Below are positions 1 through 8,996 of a stretch of DNA of 64,000 bases, one piece after another (positions within the stretch are counted from its first letter, which is position 1; every line of letters starts with the position of its first letter). Origin of the DNA: Chryseobacterium cucumeris (lineage in GTDB: Bacteria > Bacteroidota > Bacteroidia > Flavobacteriales > Weeksellaceae); NCBI RefSeq assembly GCF_016775705.1, contig NZ_CP068760.1, positions 2,914,001 to 2,978,000 of the forward strand, read 5' to 3'. A program made the translations under genes and the position numbers. Under the pieces are notes generated by a model. It was not told where the DNA came from. It saw only the letters and a program-made list of their open reading frames with translations, and searched no databases.

Positions 1-45
1 AATTCAACGCTATAGAAGAAAATCGTCTGCCAATTGAAAAACCAT

Positions 46-53
46 TATATTTG
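46..53 (+). promoter_or_regulatory. Putative -7 element of the DAACS symporter gene
   Basis: TATATTTG matches the Bacteroidota -7 consensus TAnnTTTG and lies 19 nt before the ATG at 73. No convincing TTG or TTTG -33 box is visible at the right distance, so this is weak. Confidence 0.35.
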
Positions 54-72
54 CGCAAATTGAACTATATAT

Positions 73-1323
73 ATGAAAGGACAGAATAAACTTTTTATAG
101 CAATTATCATTGCCCTTCTTCTGGGAGTAGGAATCGGAGGTATTGTACACGTGAGCTATCCGGATAGTGCAGAACCCTTTTCTAAAAACATAAAACTGTT
201 GGGAACGGTTTTTATCAGATTGGTACAGATGATTATTGCTCCATTGGTTTTTACGACATTAGTAGTAGGGATTGCCAAAATGAGTGATATCAAAATGATT
301 GGAAGAGTAGGTACAAAAGCCATGCTTTGGTTTATTTCAGCTTCTCTGATTTCCCTTTTTATCGGGTTGATCCTTGTTAACTGGCTGGAGCCAGGACATG
401 TTACCAAATTACCAATTCAGGATGTCGCTTCTGCTGACGAACTTCTTAAAAACAGCAAAAGTTTTTCCATGGAAGATTTCGTAAAACACATGATTCCTAA
501 AAGTTTATTTGAAGCCTTCGCTACCAACGAAGTACTGCAGATTGTTGTATTTGCGGTAATGTTTGGAGTTGCTTTGGCTAATCTGGGAGAAGAATATGCT
601 AAACCAGTTGTGAAACTATTTGATATTATTGCGCATGCTATTCTTAAAATGGTAGGCTATATCATGTGGTTTGCTCCTCTTGGAGTACTGGGAGCTATTG
701 CAGCCGTAGTGGCCATCAATGGTTTTGAAATTTTTAAAGTATATGCTATTTATTTAAGAGACTTCTTCTTTGCTATAGGAGTTCTTTGGCTGGTCCTTTT
801 ACTGGTAGGATATTTCATCCTAGGAAACCGTCTTTTTGACCTTTTAAAAAGAATTAAAGAACCATTACTGATTGCTTTCTCTACTACAAGTTCAGAAGCA
901 GTATTCCCGAAATTGGTGGAAGAACTGGAGAAATTTGGGTGTAACAGTAGAGTAGTATCTTTTATTTTACCTTTAGGATATTCATTCAACCTGGACGGAA
1001 GTATGATGTACATGACATTTGCTTCAATCTTCATTGCACAGATCTACGGAATCGAAATGACCCTTGGACAGCAGATCACTATGCTTTTGGTACTAATGCT
1101 TACGTCAAAAGGGATTGCAGGAGTTCCAAGAGCTTCTCTGGTAATTATTGTGGCAACATGTTCAATGTTTGGTATCCCGCCGGAAGGTATTGCTTTGATT
1201 TTACCAATTGACCATTTCTGTGATATGGGTAGAAGTATGACGAACGTACTTGGAAATACACTGGCAACCACAGCAGTTTCAAAATGGGAAGGACAGTTAA
1301 CTGAACCATTAGACAAAATTTAA
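73..1323 (+). CDS. Dicarboxylate/amino acid:cation symporter (DAACS family)
   Basis: Inner-membrane secondary transporter that takes up glutamate, aspartate or C4-dicarboxylates together with Na+ or H+. The 416-aa protein is hydrophobic throughout and of normal family length. It carries the serine-rich re-entrant loop STTSSEA (about residues 270-276), the NLDGS motif (N306 onward), and the substrate-binding stretch with D380, D384, R387 and N391 (DHFCDMGRSMTN). These assign the family firmly but not the substrate. The C4-dicarboxylate and glutamate/aspartate carriers of this family are not separable by eye. The downstream dioxygenase gene starts 6 nt after the stop, so the two are probably co-transcribed. 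Confidence 0.93.
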   Translation: MKGQNKLFIAIIIALLLGVGIGGIVHVSYPDSAEPFSKNIKLLGTVFIRLVQMIIAPLVFTTLVVGIAKMSDIKMIGRVGTKAMLWFISASLISLFIGLILVNWLEPGHVTKLPIQDVASADELLKNSKSFSMEDFVKHMIPKSLFEAFATNEVLQIVVFAVMFGVALANLGEEYAKPVVKLFDIIAHAILKMVGYIMWFAPLGVLGAIAAVVAINGFEIFKVYAIYLRDFFFAIGVLWLVLLLVGYFILGNRLFDLLKRIKEPLLIAFSTTSSEAVFPKLVEELEKFGCNSRVVSFILPLGYSFNLDGSMMYMTFASIFIAQIYGIEMTLGQQITMLLVLMLTSKGIAGVPRASLVIIVATCSMFGIPPEGIALILPIDHFCDMGRSMTNVLGNTLATTAVSKWEGQLTEPLDKI

Positions 1324-1329
1324 ATATCA

Positions 1330-2052
1330 ATGAGTTTAAACAACTTAGAAAATCATAAAAGCCATATTGAAAAATATGGCTTTGCTGTTATCAATGATGT
1401 GTTTTCGCAGAAAGAACTGGAAGACATCAACCTTGTTCTGCAAAATATAGACACTTCAAAAGAAAATTTTAGAAAGTCTGAAGACCTTTTTGCTATCAGG
1501 CAGTTCTTAAAAGAAGTTCCGGAAATCAAAGATCTTGTGTTTAATGAAAACATCCGGAAAGTGGTGAAAGAAATCTTCGGTGAAAAATATTTTGTGGTTA
1601 AAAGTATCTATTTTGATAAGCCTGAAACCTCCAACTGGTACGTGGCCTATCATCAGGATCTTACTATTTCTGTGGATAAGAAGTTGGAACTCGCTAATTT
1701 CGGACCTTGGACCACCAAACAAAATCAGTTTGCGGTACAGCCTCCACTCAACGTTTTGGAAAATATCTATACCATCAGAATCCATCTGGATGATACCGAT
1801 GAAAATAACGGAGCATTGAAAGTAGTTCCAAAATCCCACACAAAAGGCATTTACAGACCGGAAACCATCGACTGGACTGTAGAAACAGAAGAAATCTGCA
1901 ACGTAGAAAAAGGGGGAATTATGCTGATGAAACCTTTAACGCTTCACGGCTCTAACAGAACAACGAACGGAAAGAAAAGAAGAGTCATACACATCGAATT
2001 TTCTGATATCGAACTTCCGGAAGTTCTGCAATGGTCGGAAAGAATGAATTGA
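1330..2052 (+). CDS. Phytanoyl-CoA dioxygenase (PhyH) family protein
   Basis: Probable Fe(II)/2-oxoglutarate-dependent oxygenase of the PhyH family, 240 aa, cytosolic with no signal peptide. The iron triad can be read as H108 and D110 in YHQD plus the distal H206 in TLHGSNR, followed by basic residues (KKRR) that in this family help bind 2-oxoglutarate. Family members hydroxylate lipids, amino acids or small metabolites, and nothing here fixes the substrate. It follows the symporter gene by 6 nt. One possibility is modification of an imported amino or organic acid, but that is context only. A bidirectional-looking terminator follows. Confidence 0.85.
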   Translation: MSLNNLENHKSHIEKYGFAVINDVFSQKELEDINLVLQNIDTSKENFRKSEDLFAIRQFLKEVPEIKDLVFNENIRKVVKEIFGEKYFVVKSIYFDKPETSNWYVAYHQDLTISVDKKLELANFGPWTTKQNQFAVQPPLNVLENIYTIRIHLDDTDENNGALKVVPKSHTKGIYRPETIDWTVETEEICNVEKGGIMLMKPLTLHGSNRTTNGKKRRVIHIEFSDIELPEVLQWSERMN

Positions 2053-2055
2053 TAA

Positions 2056-2090
2056 ATAAACCCTTCTTCACATTCTGAAGAAGGGTTTAT
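2056..2090. terminator. Bidirectional intrinsic terminator
   Basis: Perfect inverted repeat AAACCCTTCTTC / GAAGAAGGGTTT with a 7-nt loop. T-rich sequence follows on the plus strand and A-rich sequence precedes it. It sits between the converging dioxygenase gene and the minus-strand secreted-protein gene. Confidence 0.85.
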
Positions 2091-2097
2091 TTTAGTA

Positions 2098-2868
2098 TTA
2101 ATCACAGGAGATGACTTCACCATAAGGCTTGTCTATATTTTCTTTATGATAGGAGAGAAATAGTAGACCTTCTTTTGGGTTGGCATTCCAGAAAGATGTC
2201 GGTGTGGAGACTTTCATCTTTGTTTTCAGTATATTTTCGATCATATTATCCTTACTTCCAAAAGTTGTAACAGGAGTAATTTCCTGAATTTTTGATGTAT
2301 CATCTATTTTTATTTTATAGATAGCAAAAGGCTGCTTAGGCTTGAATCCACTGATCTTTGACAAATCAGATTTATATTCAGTTTGGAATTCATCATAGCA
2401 ACGGGTAAACTGTAAGCCTATAAACCTGAATGTATTATTATTTAAATAAGTAAAGGCTTTTTCCAGATTTTTAAGCCACGATTTTTCATCTTTTGTTGGT
2501 TTATTTTCCAGTTTTGATTTTGGAGTACAGGATGAAATGGAATAGGTGTTATTGTATTGGTTTAAAAAGATCAGATATCTTTCATTGACCAGGACATCAA
2601 TTTCACAAGCTCCGGAATAGGAATTTCCAATGAGTCCTCTCACATTCATTGTTTTGAATGTTTTAGCTCCCTTATATACTTTTTCAATTTCAATATCTGC
2701 TTTATAGGATCTTTGCTCAGTATTTTCGTCATATACTTTCAAAATTTTGATAATACCTACAAATTCAGAATTTTGATAATTGTGTGCTAAGGTTTCATAT
2801 ACACATTTACAAGCTGAAACTTTTATAATACTTAAAAGTAAAAAGAGTAGTAATGATAATTTTTTCAT
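2098..2868 (-). CDS. Secreted CxC protein, possible TIMP/NTR-like fold
   Basis: Function unknown. The 256-aa protein begins with a hydrophobic signal sequence ending VSA just before C20-K21-C22. Cleavage would leave a CxC pair at the mature N terminus. The same VSAC also fits a lipobox, so it may instead be a lipoprotein. The N-terminal half (about residues 20-130) has further cysteines in SGAC and SSC and alternating beta-like segments. A mature N-terminal CxC is the hallmark of netrin/TIMP-like domains, and bacterial relatives exist, but I have only the motif. The remainder (about 140-256) has no recognised domain. The gene ends convergently with the dioxygenase and is 19 nt downstream of the GH92 gene, so it may be the second gene of that operon. 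Confidence 0.6.
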   Translation of the reverse strand: MKKLSLLLFLLLSIIKVSACKCVYETLAHNYQNSEFVGIIKILKVYDENTEQRSYKADIEIEKVYKGAKTFKTMNVRGLIGNSYSGACEIDVLVNERYLIFLNQYNNTYSISSCTPKSKLENKPTKDEKSWLKNLEKAFTYLNNNTFRFIGLQFTRCYDEFQTEYKSDLSKISGFKPKQPFAIYKIKIDDTSKIQEITPVTTFGSKDNMIENILKTKMKVSTPTSFWNANPKEGLLFLSYHKENIDKPYGEVISCD

Positions 2869-2887
2869 AGGTGTTGTTTTTGTTTTT

Positions 2888-5689
2888 TTACTTCACAGCA
2901 ATCTCATCAATAAAGATATAAGCATCACCGCCTGCTCCCTGATGCCATTCCGGAAGTTTTCCGAAGTAGTAGGCTTTTACTTTGATATAACGTGCTTCGG
3001 TAGGAAGAATTTCTGTAGAAAAATCTTTGATCTGTACTTTTTCATCCTTAGGATCAATAGTATTGTCAACGGTCTTCAGAAGGACAAAATCTTTTCCGTT
3101 CATGGAAGCGTAATATTCCACCTTTTTAGGCATCAGAATCCATGCTTTGCTATCCTGAAGGTACGTTGAAGATAAATATTTAATGTTTTGAGGGGATTTA
3201 AGATCAATAACGGCTTCAAAATTCTGTCCCTGATAACCATGCCATTCACCTTTTCTCCAGTTAACATCTCCTCTGATTCCGTCAATAAGAGCAAGATTTC
3301 CGGTAGCACTGTATTGTGGAGTTACTTTTGACAGAATATTAATATCCCAGTAATTGGGTCTTCTGTTGAAATGAGCAGTAGTTACAGAACTTTTTTCGCC
3401 GTTTCTTTCAGCATAAGCCATTACCTGAGTAGTTTTGGTGATGGAGAATGGTCCTTTATAAGTTGAAAACGTCTTTCTTTTATTGCTGTCACTCTCATCC
3501 ATTGTCATATAATATACTTTGTCGCTTGGGTTTAATGGAGTGATTTCAACTTTGGTAGAAAAGTCGAAGATTCTGTCGGCAGCAATTACCGGAGAGGCTG
3601 TCTGTTCAGGATATTTAAAATCTTTAGCAGGTTTTACATTTTCGAAACCTAATTTTTTGAGCTCCGCTCTGCCTGTAGTTTTTGTAATCGTTCTTGTAGT
3701 GCCGTCTTCAAGGTGAATTTTAATTTCATCAAAATAAGGAGTGGTGGTTTCCCATTCCGGTAATCCCGGGGTTACAGAATAAATTCCCATTGAGCTTAAA
3801 ACATACCAGGCACTCATCTGGCCGCAGTCTTCATTTCCGATCAATCCGTCAGGGGTGTTTTTATAAAAATTATCAAGAATGTATTTGATTTTCGCATCTG
3901 TTTTTTCTGGCTTGTCGACGAAATTATACAGATAGGCAATGTGGTGGCTTGGCTCATTTCCCTGGGCATATTGGCCCATCAATCCTGTGATGTCCACTTG
4001 TTCTCTTCCCGTAGTTTTATCAGGAGCAGTAAAGATAGCATCAATAAACTGTTCAAACTTTTCTTTCCCGCCATGAGCAGCAATAAGTCCCGGAATGTCC
4101 TGCTGTACAGAATATGAATAATGCCACGAGTTTCCTTCCGTATAATTGTTGTTAACTTCTCTCGGATCAAAAGGCTCATACCAATTCCCGTTTTTTCTCG
4201 GCTGCATAAAGCCTGTTTTTGGATTGTAAAGGTTTTTCCAGTTCTGAGAACGTTTCATGAACTCCTGATACTCTTCTTTTTTGCCTAAAATTTTTGCCAT
4301 CTGAGCAATACACCAGTCATCATAAGCATATTCTACAGTTTTCGAAACACTTTCATGCTCGTCATCTATACTGATATAATGATTCTGTTTATAAGCATTC
4401 AATCCAAAAATATCCTGCATGGCAGAACCTTTTGCAGCCTGAAATGCCTTTTCATAATCAAACCCCTGAATTCCCTTAGCCATAGCATCTGCAATGACGG
4501 AAACAGAGTGGTAGCCAATCATACATTCTGTTTCATTGGAAGCCAGTTCCCATACCGGAAGTTTCCCTCCCTGTTCGTATTGTTTAATAAAGGTATTGAT
4601 AAAATCAGCAGTTCTTTTTCTGTCGATTAAAGTCATCAGCGGATGTGCTCCTCTGAAGGTGTCCCAAAGTGAAAATACCGTATAATAATCAAAACCATTG
4701 GCGGTATAAAGCTTATTATCTCTACCTCTGTATCTTCCGTCTACATCCATATTGATGTTGGGTTGTGTGAAAACGTGATATAGAGCAGTGTAAAAAACGG
4801 TCAATTTGTTTTTATCATCAGATTTCACCTCAATTTTTGAAAGCTCTTTGTCCCAGTCAGATTGAGCTTGCTTTCTTACAGTGTCAAAATCGCCTGACTG
4901 TCCTTCTGCCAGCATATTTTTTCCTGCTCCTTCATATCCTGTAGGAGAAACAGAAACTTTTACATTGATCTTTTCTCCTTTTTTAACGGTGGCTGAAAAT
5001 GCCAGGGCCAGTTTTGTTCCGGTAAAAAGATTGTTTTCCTGCTTTCCGTTAACTTCTTTTTTTGAAATTTTCATAGGCTTTGAAAACTCAATTCTGGCAT
5101 AGATATACTGGTTGGTGGCCCATGCTTCACTTCTTCTGAAAACCTCAATGGTTTTATCATCAATGATCTTTACTTCTCCTTCCAGAAGTTTGTCTCTGTG
5201 GTTGAGGTCTAAGATAATATTGGCATTTCCGGCATTGTTGAAAGTGTATTCATGATACCCGACTCTTTTTGTCGTTGTAAGGCGAACATCAATATTATTT
5301 TTATCTAATTTTACAGCATAGAATCCTGCTGTTGCTTTTTCATTTTTATGCGAAAATTTCGAAGAATAGTCTTTGCTGTTCAGGCTTGGATTTCCCATAG
5401 TAGGTATCAGCATAATGTCTCCATAATCAGAAACTCCTGTACCATTTAAATGCGTATGAGAAAAACCATAGATGACAGAATCCGAATAATGATATCCGCC
5501 GCATCCGTCCCAGCTTCCATCAATTCTTGTATCGGGAGAAAGCTGTACCATCCCGAATGGAACGATTGCCCCGGGAAAAGTGTGGCCATGCCCTCCGGTT
5601 CCTATAAACGGATTCACATATTGGGAATAGCTCTGTGCAGAAATGATCTGAGTAATAAATATAGAAAATGCAATAAGCCCTTTTTTCAT
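2888..5689 (-). CDS. GH92 alpha-mannosidase, secreted, with C-terminal accessory domains
   Basis: Exo-acting, Ca2+-dependent alpha-mannosidase of family GH92, which trims terminal mannose from N-glycans or mannans. The 933-aa protein has a signal peptide ending near residue 19 (ISAQ). The GH92 module spans about 21-715. It opens with YVNPFIGTGGHGHTFPGA and contains the signature GNEPSHH (G577 to H583, with E579 as the probable acid). A chitobiase/HEX C-terminal-type beta domain follows (about 725-790), then a discoidin/F5-8-like carbohydrate-binding domain (about 800-933). No T9SS domain is visible, so a periplasmic or outer-membrane-associated location is likely. A small secreted-protein gene follows by 19 nt. 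The exact linkage (1,2-, 1,3- or 1,6-) cannot be read. Confidence 0.93.
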   Translation of the reverse strand: MKKGLIAFSIFITQIISAQSYSQYVNPFIGTGGHGHTFPGAIVPFGMVQLSPDTRIDGSWDGCGGYHYSDSVIYGFSHTHLNGTGVSDYGDIMLIPTMGNPSLNSKDYSSKFSHKNEKATAGFYAVKLDKNNIDVRLTTTKRVGYHEYTFNNAGNANIILDLNHRDKLLEGEVKIIDDKTIEVFRRSEAWATNQYIYARIEFSKPMKISKKEVNGKQENNLFTGTKLALAFSATVKKGEKINVKVSVSPTGYEGAGKNMLAEGQSGDFDTVRKQAQSDWDKELSKIEVKSDDKNKLTVFYTALYHVFTQPNINMDVDGRYRGRDNKLYTANGFDYYTVFSLWDTFRGAHPLMTLIDRKRTADFINTFIKQYEQGGKLPVWELASNETECMIGYHSVSVIADAMAKGIQGFDYEKAFQAAKGSAMQDIFGLNAYKQNHYISIDDEHESVSKTVEYAYDDWCIAQMAKILGKKEEYQEFMKRSQNWKNLYNPKTGFMQPRKNGNWYEPFDPREVNNNYTEGNSWHYSYSVQQDIPGLIAAHGGKEKFEQFIDAIFTAPDKTTGREQVDITGLMGQYAQGNEPSHHIAYLYNFVDKPEKTDAKIKYILDNFYKNTPDGLIGNEDCGQMSAWYVLSSMGIYSVTPGLPEWETTTPYFDEIKIHLEDGTTRTITKTTGRAELKKLGFENVKPAKDFKYPEQTASPVIAADRIFDFSTKVEITPLNPSDKVYYMTMDESDSNKRKTFSTYKGPFSITKTTQVMAYAERNGEKSSVTTAHFNRRPNYWDINILSKVTPQYSATGNLALIDGIRGDVNWRKGEWHGYQGQNFEAVIDLKSPQNIKYLSSTYLQDSKAWILMPKKVEYYASMNGKDFVLLKTVDNTIDPKDEKVQIKDFSTEILPTEARYIKVKAYYFGKLPEWHQGAGGDAYIFIDEIAVK

Positions 5690-5806
5690 GTTCTGATTTT
5701 ATCAGACGAAGATATTGAAAAACAGCAAAAGTGATGCAATAAAAGATCATTACCGTTTGTCCTGTTAAAAACGATCTCATTCATAAGAAGACAGAGCGAA
5801 TTTAAA

Positions 5807-6262
5807 TTACACTTCTCCTTCAAAAAAATGATTGAGATAGGTCTCTTTATCTTTGTCTTCTCTTCCGGAGCCCAGATATTTTTTCCAGGACTGAGATTCA
5901 TGATAGACAATACCCATTTCCCAGACACAATAAGTTGGGAGGTGGGTTTTGTTTCTGTCCCATATTTCAAATTGTCCGGAACCATCATAATACACGCTCT
6001 CCCATAATTCGTTTTCATTTCGCCATGTACATACCAGTAAAAGATAGTTTTTTCCGCAGCGGTGCATAATGACAAATCCGAGATCATCAATGTTTTTAAA
6101 GTTTTCTTCAGCACTTTCGATACACTTTTGGGCATTTTCAATGTCCTGTTGTGAAACTTCTGCAGGATCATTGGCCAGGTCATACCATTTGAATTTTGTT
6201 TTTCCAACAATAATAATTCCTTTTGGCTGTGCATATTTGGAAGGATAGGAGGTCGTTTTCAT
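5807..6262 (-). CDS. Conserved hypothetical cytosolic protein
   Basis: A 151-aa protein without signal or membrane segments. It is rich in conserved-looking aromatic and charged motifs: FVIMHRCGKNYLLLVCTW, RNENELWE and CVWEMGIVYHE. I recall similarly patterned proteins of unknown function in other phyla, but cannot name a family. The ATG at 6262 is preceded by an A/G-rich stretch. The gene is divergent from mrp, with about 150 nt between them. Its downstream neighbour GH92 starts 117 nt away and is probably separate. Confidence 0.7.
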   Translation of the reverse strand: MKTTSYPSKYAQPKGIIIVGKTKFKWYDLANDPAEVSQQDIENAQKCIESAEENFKNIDDLGFVIMHRCGKNYLLLVCTWRNENELWESVYYDGSGQFEIWDRNKTHLPTYCVWEMGIVYHESQSWKKYLGSGREDKDKETYLNHFFEGEV

Positions 6263-6386
6263 ATCAATTGCTTTCTGGGAGAGGATGTGGTATCAGAATG
6301 AAAAAACAGAATAAGAAATTTTTAACGATCTGATTTATCACCTGATATTATAGATTTTATTGATTCTAAATTACCGAAAAAATGCG

Positions 6387-6394
6387 TAAATTTG
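6387..6394 (+). promoter_or_regulatory. Putative -7 element of mrp
   Basis: TAAATTTG matches TAnnTTTG and lies 18 nt before the mrp ATG. A TTG at about 6360-6362 gives a 24-nt spacing, slightly longer than usual. Confidence 0.5.
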
Positions 6395-6412
6395 TAAACA
6401 ATTTATATTTAT

Positions 6413-7519
6413 ATGTTGACGAAAGAAAAGGTTCAGGAATTCCTTAAAGAAATAGAAGTAGACGATTTGGTGAATAATCTTCAGATTATGGGTAACGATG
6501 TTTATATTGATATGACTGCCCATTCGCCTGCAATGCACGAAAAGAAAAAACTGGAGGCTGCTATGAAACAGGCTTTTGCCAGTGAGTTTGGAGAAGACAT
6601 TCATTTAAAACTTAAAATCGTTTCTCCGGAGCCTAGTGAAATTCAGCAAAGTCAGATCAAAGGAAAACAGATTCCGGGAATTCAAAATATTATCGCTATT
6701 GCTTCCGGTAAAGGAGGAGTAGGGAAATCTACCGTTTCTGCAAATATGGCAGTAACGTTGGCTAAAATGGGCTTTAAAGTAGGATTACTGGATGCTGATA
6801 TCTACGGTCCTTCAGTTCCTACCATGTTTGATACAGAGGGACAAAAACCAATTTCTGTAGAAGTGAATGGTAAGAATCTGATGAAGCCTATCGAAAATTA
6901 TGGAGTAAAAATGCTTTCAATAGGATACTTCTCAGGAGCCAATCAGGCAGTAGTATGGAGAGGTCCTATGGCTTCAAAAGCTTTGAACCAGATGATCAGA
7001 GATGCAGCATGGGGAGAACTGGATTTCCTTCTAATTGACCTTCCTCCGGGAACAGGTGACATTCACTTGTCAATTATCCAGGAAGTACCAGTAACAGGAG
7101 CGGTCATCGTAAGTACACCTCAGCATGTTGCATTGGCAGACGTAAGAAAAGGAATTGCCATGTTCCAGATGGAAAGTATTAACATTCCTGTGCTTGGTTT
7201 GATCGAAAATATGGCGTATTTTACACCGGAAGAACTTCCTGACAATAAATATTATATCTTTGGAAACCAGGGAGCACAATATTTAGCGGAAGATCTTGGA
7301 ATTCCGGTATTGGGTGAAATTCCACTAATCCAGAGCATCAGAGAAGCAGGTGACGTTGGAAGACCGGCAGCACTTCAGGAAGGATCTAAAATTGAAGATA
7401 TCTACACAGAAACTGCCAGAAAAATGGTAGAAAGCTTAGTGGAAAGAAATAAAAATCTTCCTCCCACTGAAGCAGTGAAGATTTCCACAATGGCAGGATG
7501 CTCGCCAAAAGCAAAATAA
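6413..7519 (+). CDS. mrp: Mrp/ApbC-type P-loop ATPase (Fe-S cluster carrier)
   Basis: ParA-like ATPase that holds and hands on Fe-S clusters (Mrp/ApbC/NBP35 family), cytosolic, 368 aa. Residues 1 to about 85 form a MIP18/DUF59 domain. The deviant Walker A SGKGGVGKST spans residues 98-107, followed by VGLLDADIYGPS and the FLLIDLPPGTGD Walker B region. The CxxC that bridges the cluster in many homologues is absent. The corresponding stretch reads NMAYFTPEELPDNKYYIFG, which I recall as typical of Bacteroidota members. The nifU-like gene follows after 47 nt, probably in the same operon, consistent with a joint role in Fe-S assembly. Confidence 0.93.
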   Translation: MLTKEKVQEFLKEIEVDDLVNNLQIMGNDVYIDMTAHSPAMHEKKKLEAAMKQAFASEFGEDIHLKLKIVSPEPSEIQQSQIKGKQIPGIQNIIAIASGKGGVGKSTVSANMAVTLAKMGFKVGLLDADIYGPSVPTMFDTEGQKPISVEVNGKNLMKPIENYGVKMLSIGYFSGANQAVVWRGPMASKALNQMIRDAAWGELDFLLIDLPPGTGDIHLSIIQEVPVTGAVIVSTPQHVALADVRKGIAMFQMESINIPVLGLIENMAYFTPEELPDNKYYIFGNQGAQYLAEDLGIPVLGEIPLIQSIREAGDVGRPAALQEGSKIEDIYTETARKMVESLVERNKNLPPTEAVKISTMAGCSPKAK

Positions 7520-7566
7520 TAATAATTTCAATAAAATTTGAAGAAACCGAATTGAACTGAAAAAAT

Positions 7567-7815
7567 ATGGAAACAAACATAACGCACGAAGATACAGTAA
7601 CAAGAGTAATGGAAGCTCTGGAAAGCATCAGGCCGTTTTTGAATAAAGACGGTGGTGATATTGAGCTTATTGATGTGAAAGATAATCAGGTGTTTGTAAA
7701 ACTTTTAGGTAACTGTTCCGGGTGTTCATTGAATTTTTCAACCTTAAAACTGGGTGTTGAAAATACAATCAAACAACATGCTCCGGAAATCGAAAAGGTA
7801 ATCAACGTAGAGTAA
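7567..7815 (+). CDS. NifU C-terminal-domain (Nfu-type) Fe-S scaffold
   Basis: Small Fe-S scaffold/carrier of the Nfu type, 82 aa, which is essentially only the NifU C-terminal domain. The cluster-binding C50-S51-G52-C53 lies in LLGNCSGCSL, preceded by the typical IRPFLNKDGGDIEL motif. Such proteins assemble a 4Fe-4S cluster between two subunits and pass it to apo-proteins. It lies directly after mrp and is closed by a strong terminator. The start is clear, with the ATG in an A-rich context and the full domain present. Confidence 0.92.
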   Translation: METNITHEDTVTRVMEALESIRPFLNKDGGDIELIDVKDNQVFVKLLGNCSGCSLNFSTLKLGVENTIKQHAPEIEKVINVE

Positions 7816-7835
7816 ATTATATCTGAGATATTTTT

Positions 7836-7869
7836 AAAAAGACAGGCTTTTTTTAAGGCCTGTCTTTTT
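7836..7869 (+). terminator. Intrinsic terminator of the mrp-nifU operon
   Basis: Stem AAAAAGACAGGC / GCCTGTCTTTTT (the right arm begins GGCC) with a T-rich loop and a T tract, 20 nt after the nifU-like stop. The right arm is also the left edge of the direct repeat described at 7851. Confidence 0.85.
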
Positions 7870-7940
7870 ATTTGCATTAATAACAATAAGTTTGGTGAAC
7901 CAAACCTGACGTGTTTTTAATCCGTCAGGTTTATTAATTT
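7851..7940. repeat. Direct repeat flanking surface-protein gene, copy 1
   Basis: About 90 bp, strongly similar to 9144-9243. Shared order: TTTTAAGG, TGTCTTTT, ATTTG-ATTAATA, AAGTTTGG, TGGTGAACCAAACCTGACG, then CCGTCAGGTTTATTAATT. It contains two short palindromes, TTTGGT/ACCAAA and AAACCTGACG/CGTCAGGTTT. Confidence 0.8.
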
Positions 7941-7970
7941 CTAGGTATATTTTCACGAAATAAATGAAAA

Positions 7971-8996
7971 TTATAATCCTGCCGGAGGTGCAGCTGCTGC
8001 TCCACTATTTAATCCTCCTAAGTTTTGAGACACTGGTGTAAGCGTTTTAAGTACACTATTATTGATAACAAGGCAGTAGATTGTCCATGTTCCATTCACT
8101 CCACCTGGAGTAGCCGTGGCTAAATAGTCAGCTGATAAACGCCATGTTCCGGCAGAAGTAAATGCAAACACATTTGCGGGAGCATAAGTAGGAGGTGTTG
8201 TTCCTGTATTAGTATTTAAAGAGGTGTTAAAACTATTTCCTACTACTGTCACAGTATAATCTGTGCTGCTTATTTTAGTGTCATAATTAGCAATCCAGTC
8301 TCCATTAACGTTAGAAATTGTATAAACAATATAATTTAGCGGTGATGTATTTCCGGTTGATGAAACAGCAATTTTCACTTCTCCTGTTGTGTTGTCTCTC
8401 ACAAGGGTAGAAACATTAGTTGATGAATTGGAACTTGCAGCAGTCCCAATTCTCACATTACCATTAATATCCAATTTAGTAGTAGGTGCGGAAGTCCCGA
8501 TTCCTATTCTGTCATTTTGTGTATCTACAGAAAAAGTAGTGCCGTCAATATTAAATTGATTGACACTGGGGGTACTTGCCGTAAAAGATAATGTTTTATT
8601 AGTCATGGCGACAGTACGATTTGCTTGTATCGTACCATCTGTATTATATATACTGGTATCGCTGGGAACAGAGGTAATTACTTTTTGCCAGATCGTTCCA
8701 TCAAAATAATAGTAGCCGGGTGTAGTAACATTGTTTGTTTTTACTGTAAGGGTACCTGTTGTATCTAATACATATACTAAGGTACCTGTTTGCGGGGAAT
8801 TATAAGCCCCGTCTTTAGCAATAAGGTCAGCTCTTGATAATCTAGGAGTGATTAATCCCTCAGCAATAGCAGGAGCTGTGGCTGTTGTTAATGCTTTTAC
8901 ATCAAGAGTTGCAGTGGGAGAGCTTGTGTTTATCCCTACTTGAGCAAAATATAAGCTGAAAAATAAGCTTAATGAGAACAATAGTACTTTTTTCAT
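7971..8996 (-). CDS. Secreted mosaic surface protein (VGINT repeat family)
   Basis: A 341-aa exported protein of unknown function. It has a signal peptide ending YFAQ, followed at once by the family start VGINTSSPTATLDVKA. The middle holds the repeating units NRTVAMTNKTLSFTAS, FSVDTQNDRIGIGTSAPTTKLDINGNV and VRIG. The unit 'G-I-G-T-x-x-P-x-x-K-L-D' is the pattern of tail-fibre-like or adhesin-like beta repeats. The C-terminal block (about 215-341) resembles that of the 643-aa protein at 25542: NGD-I-N-DTKI, then a GTWR motif, and an ending with NLGG and GAA. Two near-identical roughly 90-bp direct repeats bracket the gene. It is the shortest of three paralogues in the window. Confidence 0.75.
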   Translation of the reverse strand: MKKVLLFSLSLFFSLYFAQVGINTSSPTATLDVKALTTATAPAIAEGLITPRLSRADLIAKDGAYNSPQTGTLVYVLDTTGTLTVKTNNVTTPGYYYFDGTIWQKVITSVPSDTSIYNTDGTIQANRTVAMTNKTLSFTASTPSVNQFNIDGTTFSVDTQNDRIGIGTSAPTTKLDINGNVRIGTAASSNSSTNVSTLVRDNTTGEVKIAVSSTGNTSPLNYIVYTISNVNGDWIANYDTKISSTDYTVTVVGNSFNTSLNTNTGTTPPTYAPANVFAFTSAGTWRLSADYLATATPGGVNGTWTIYCLVINNSVLKTLTPVSQNLGGLNSGAAAAPPAGL

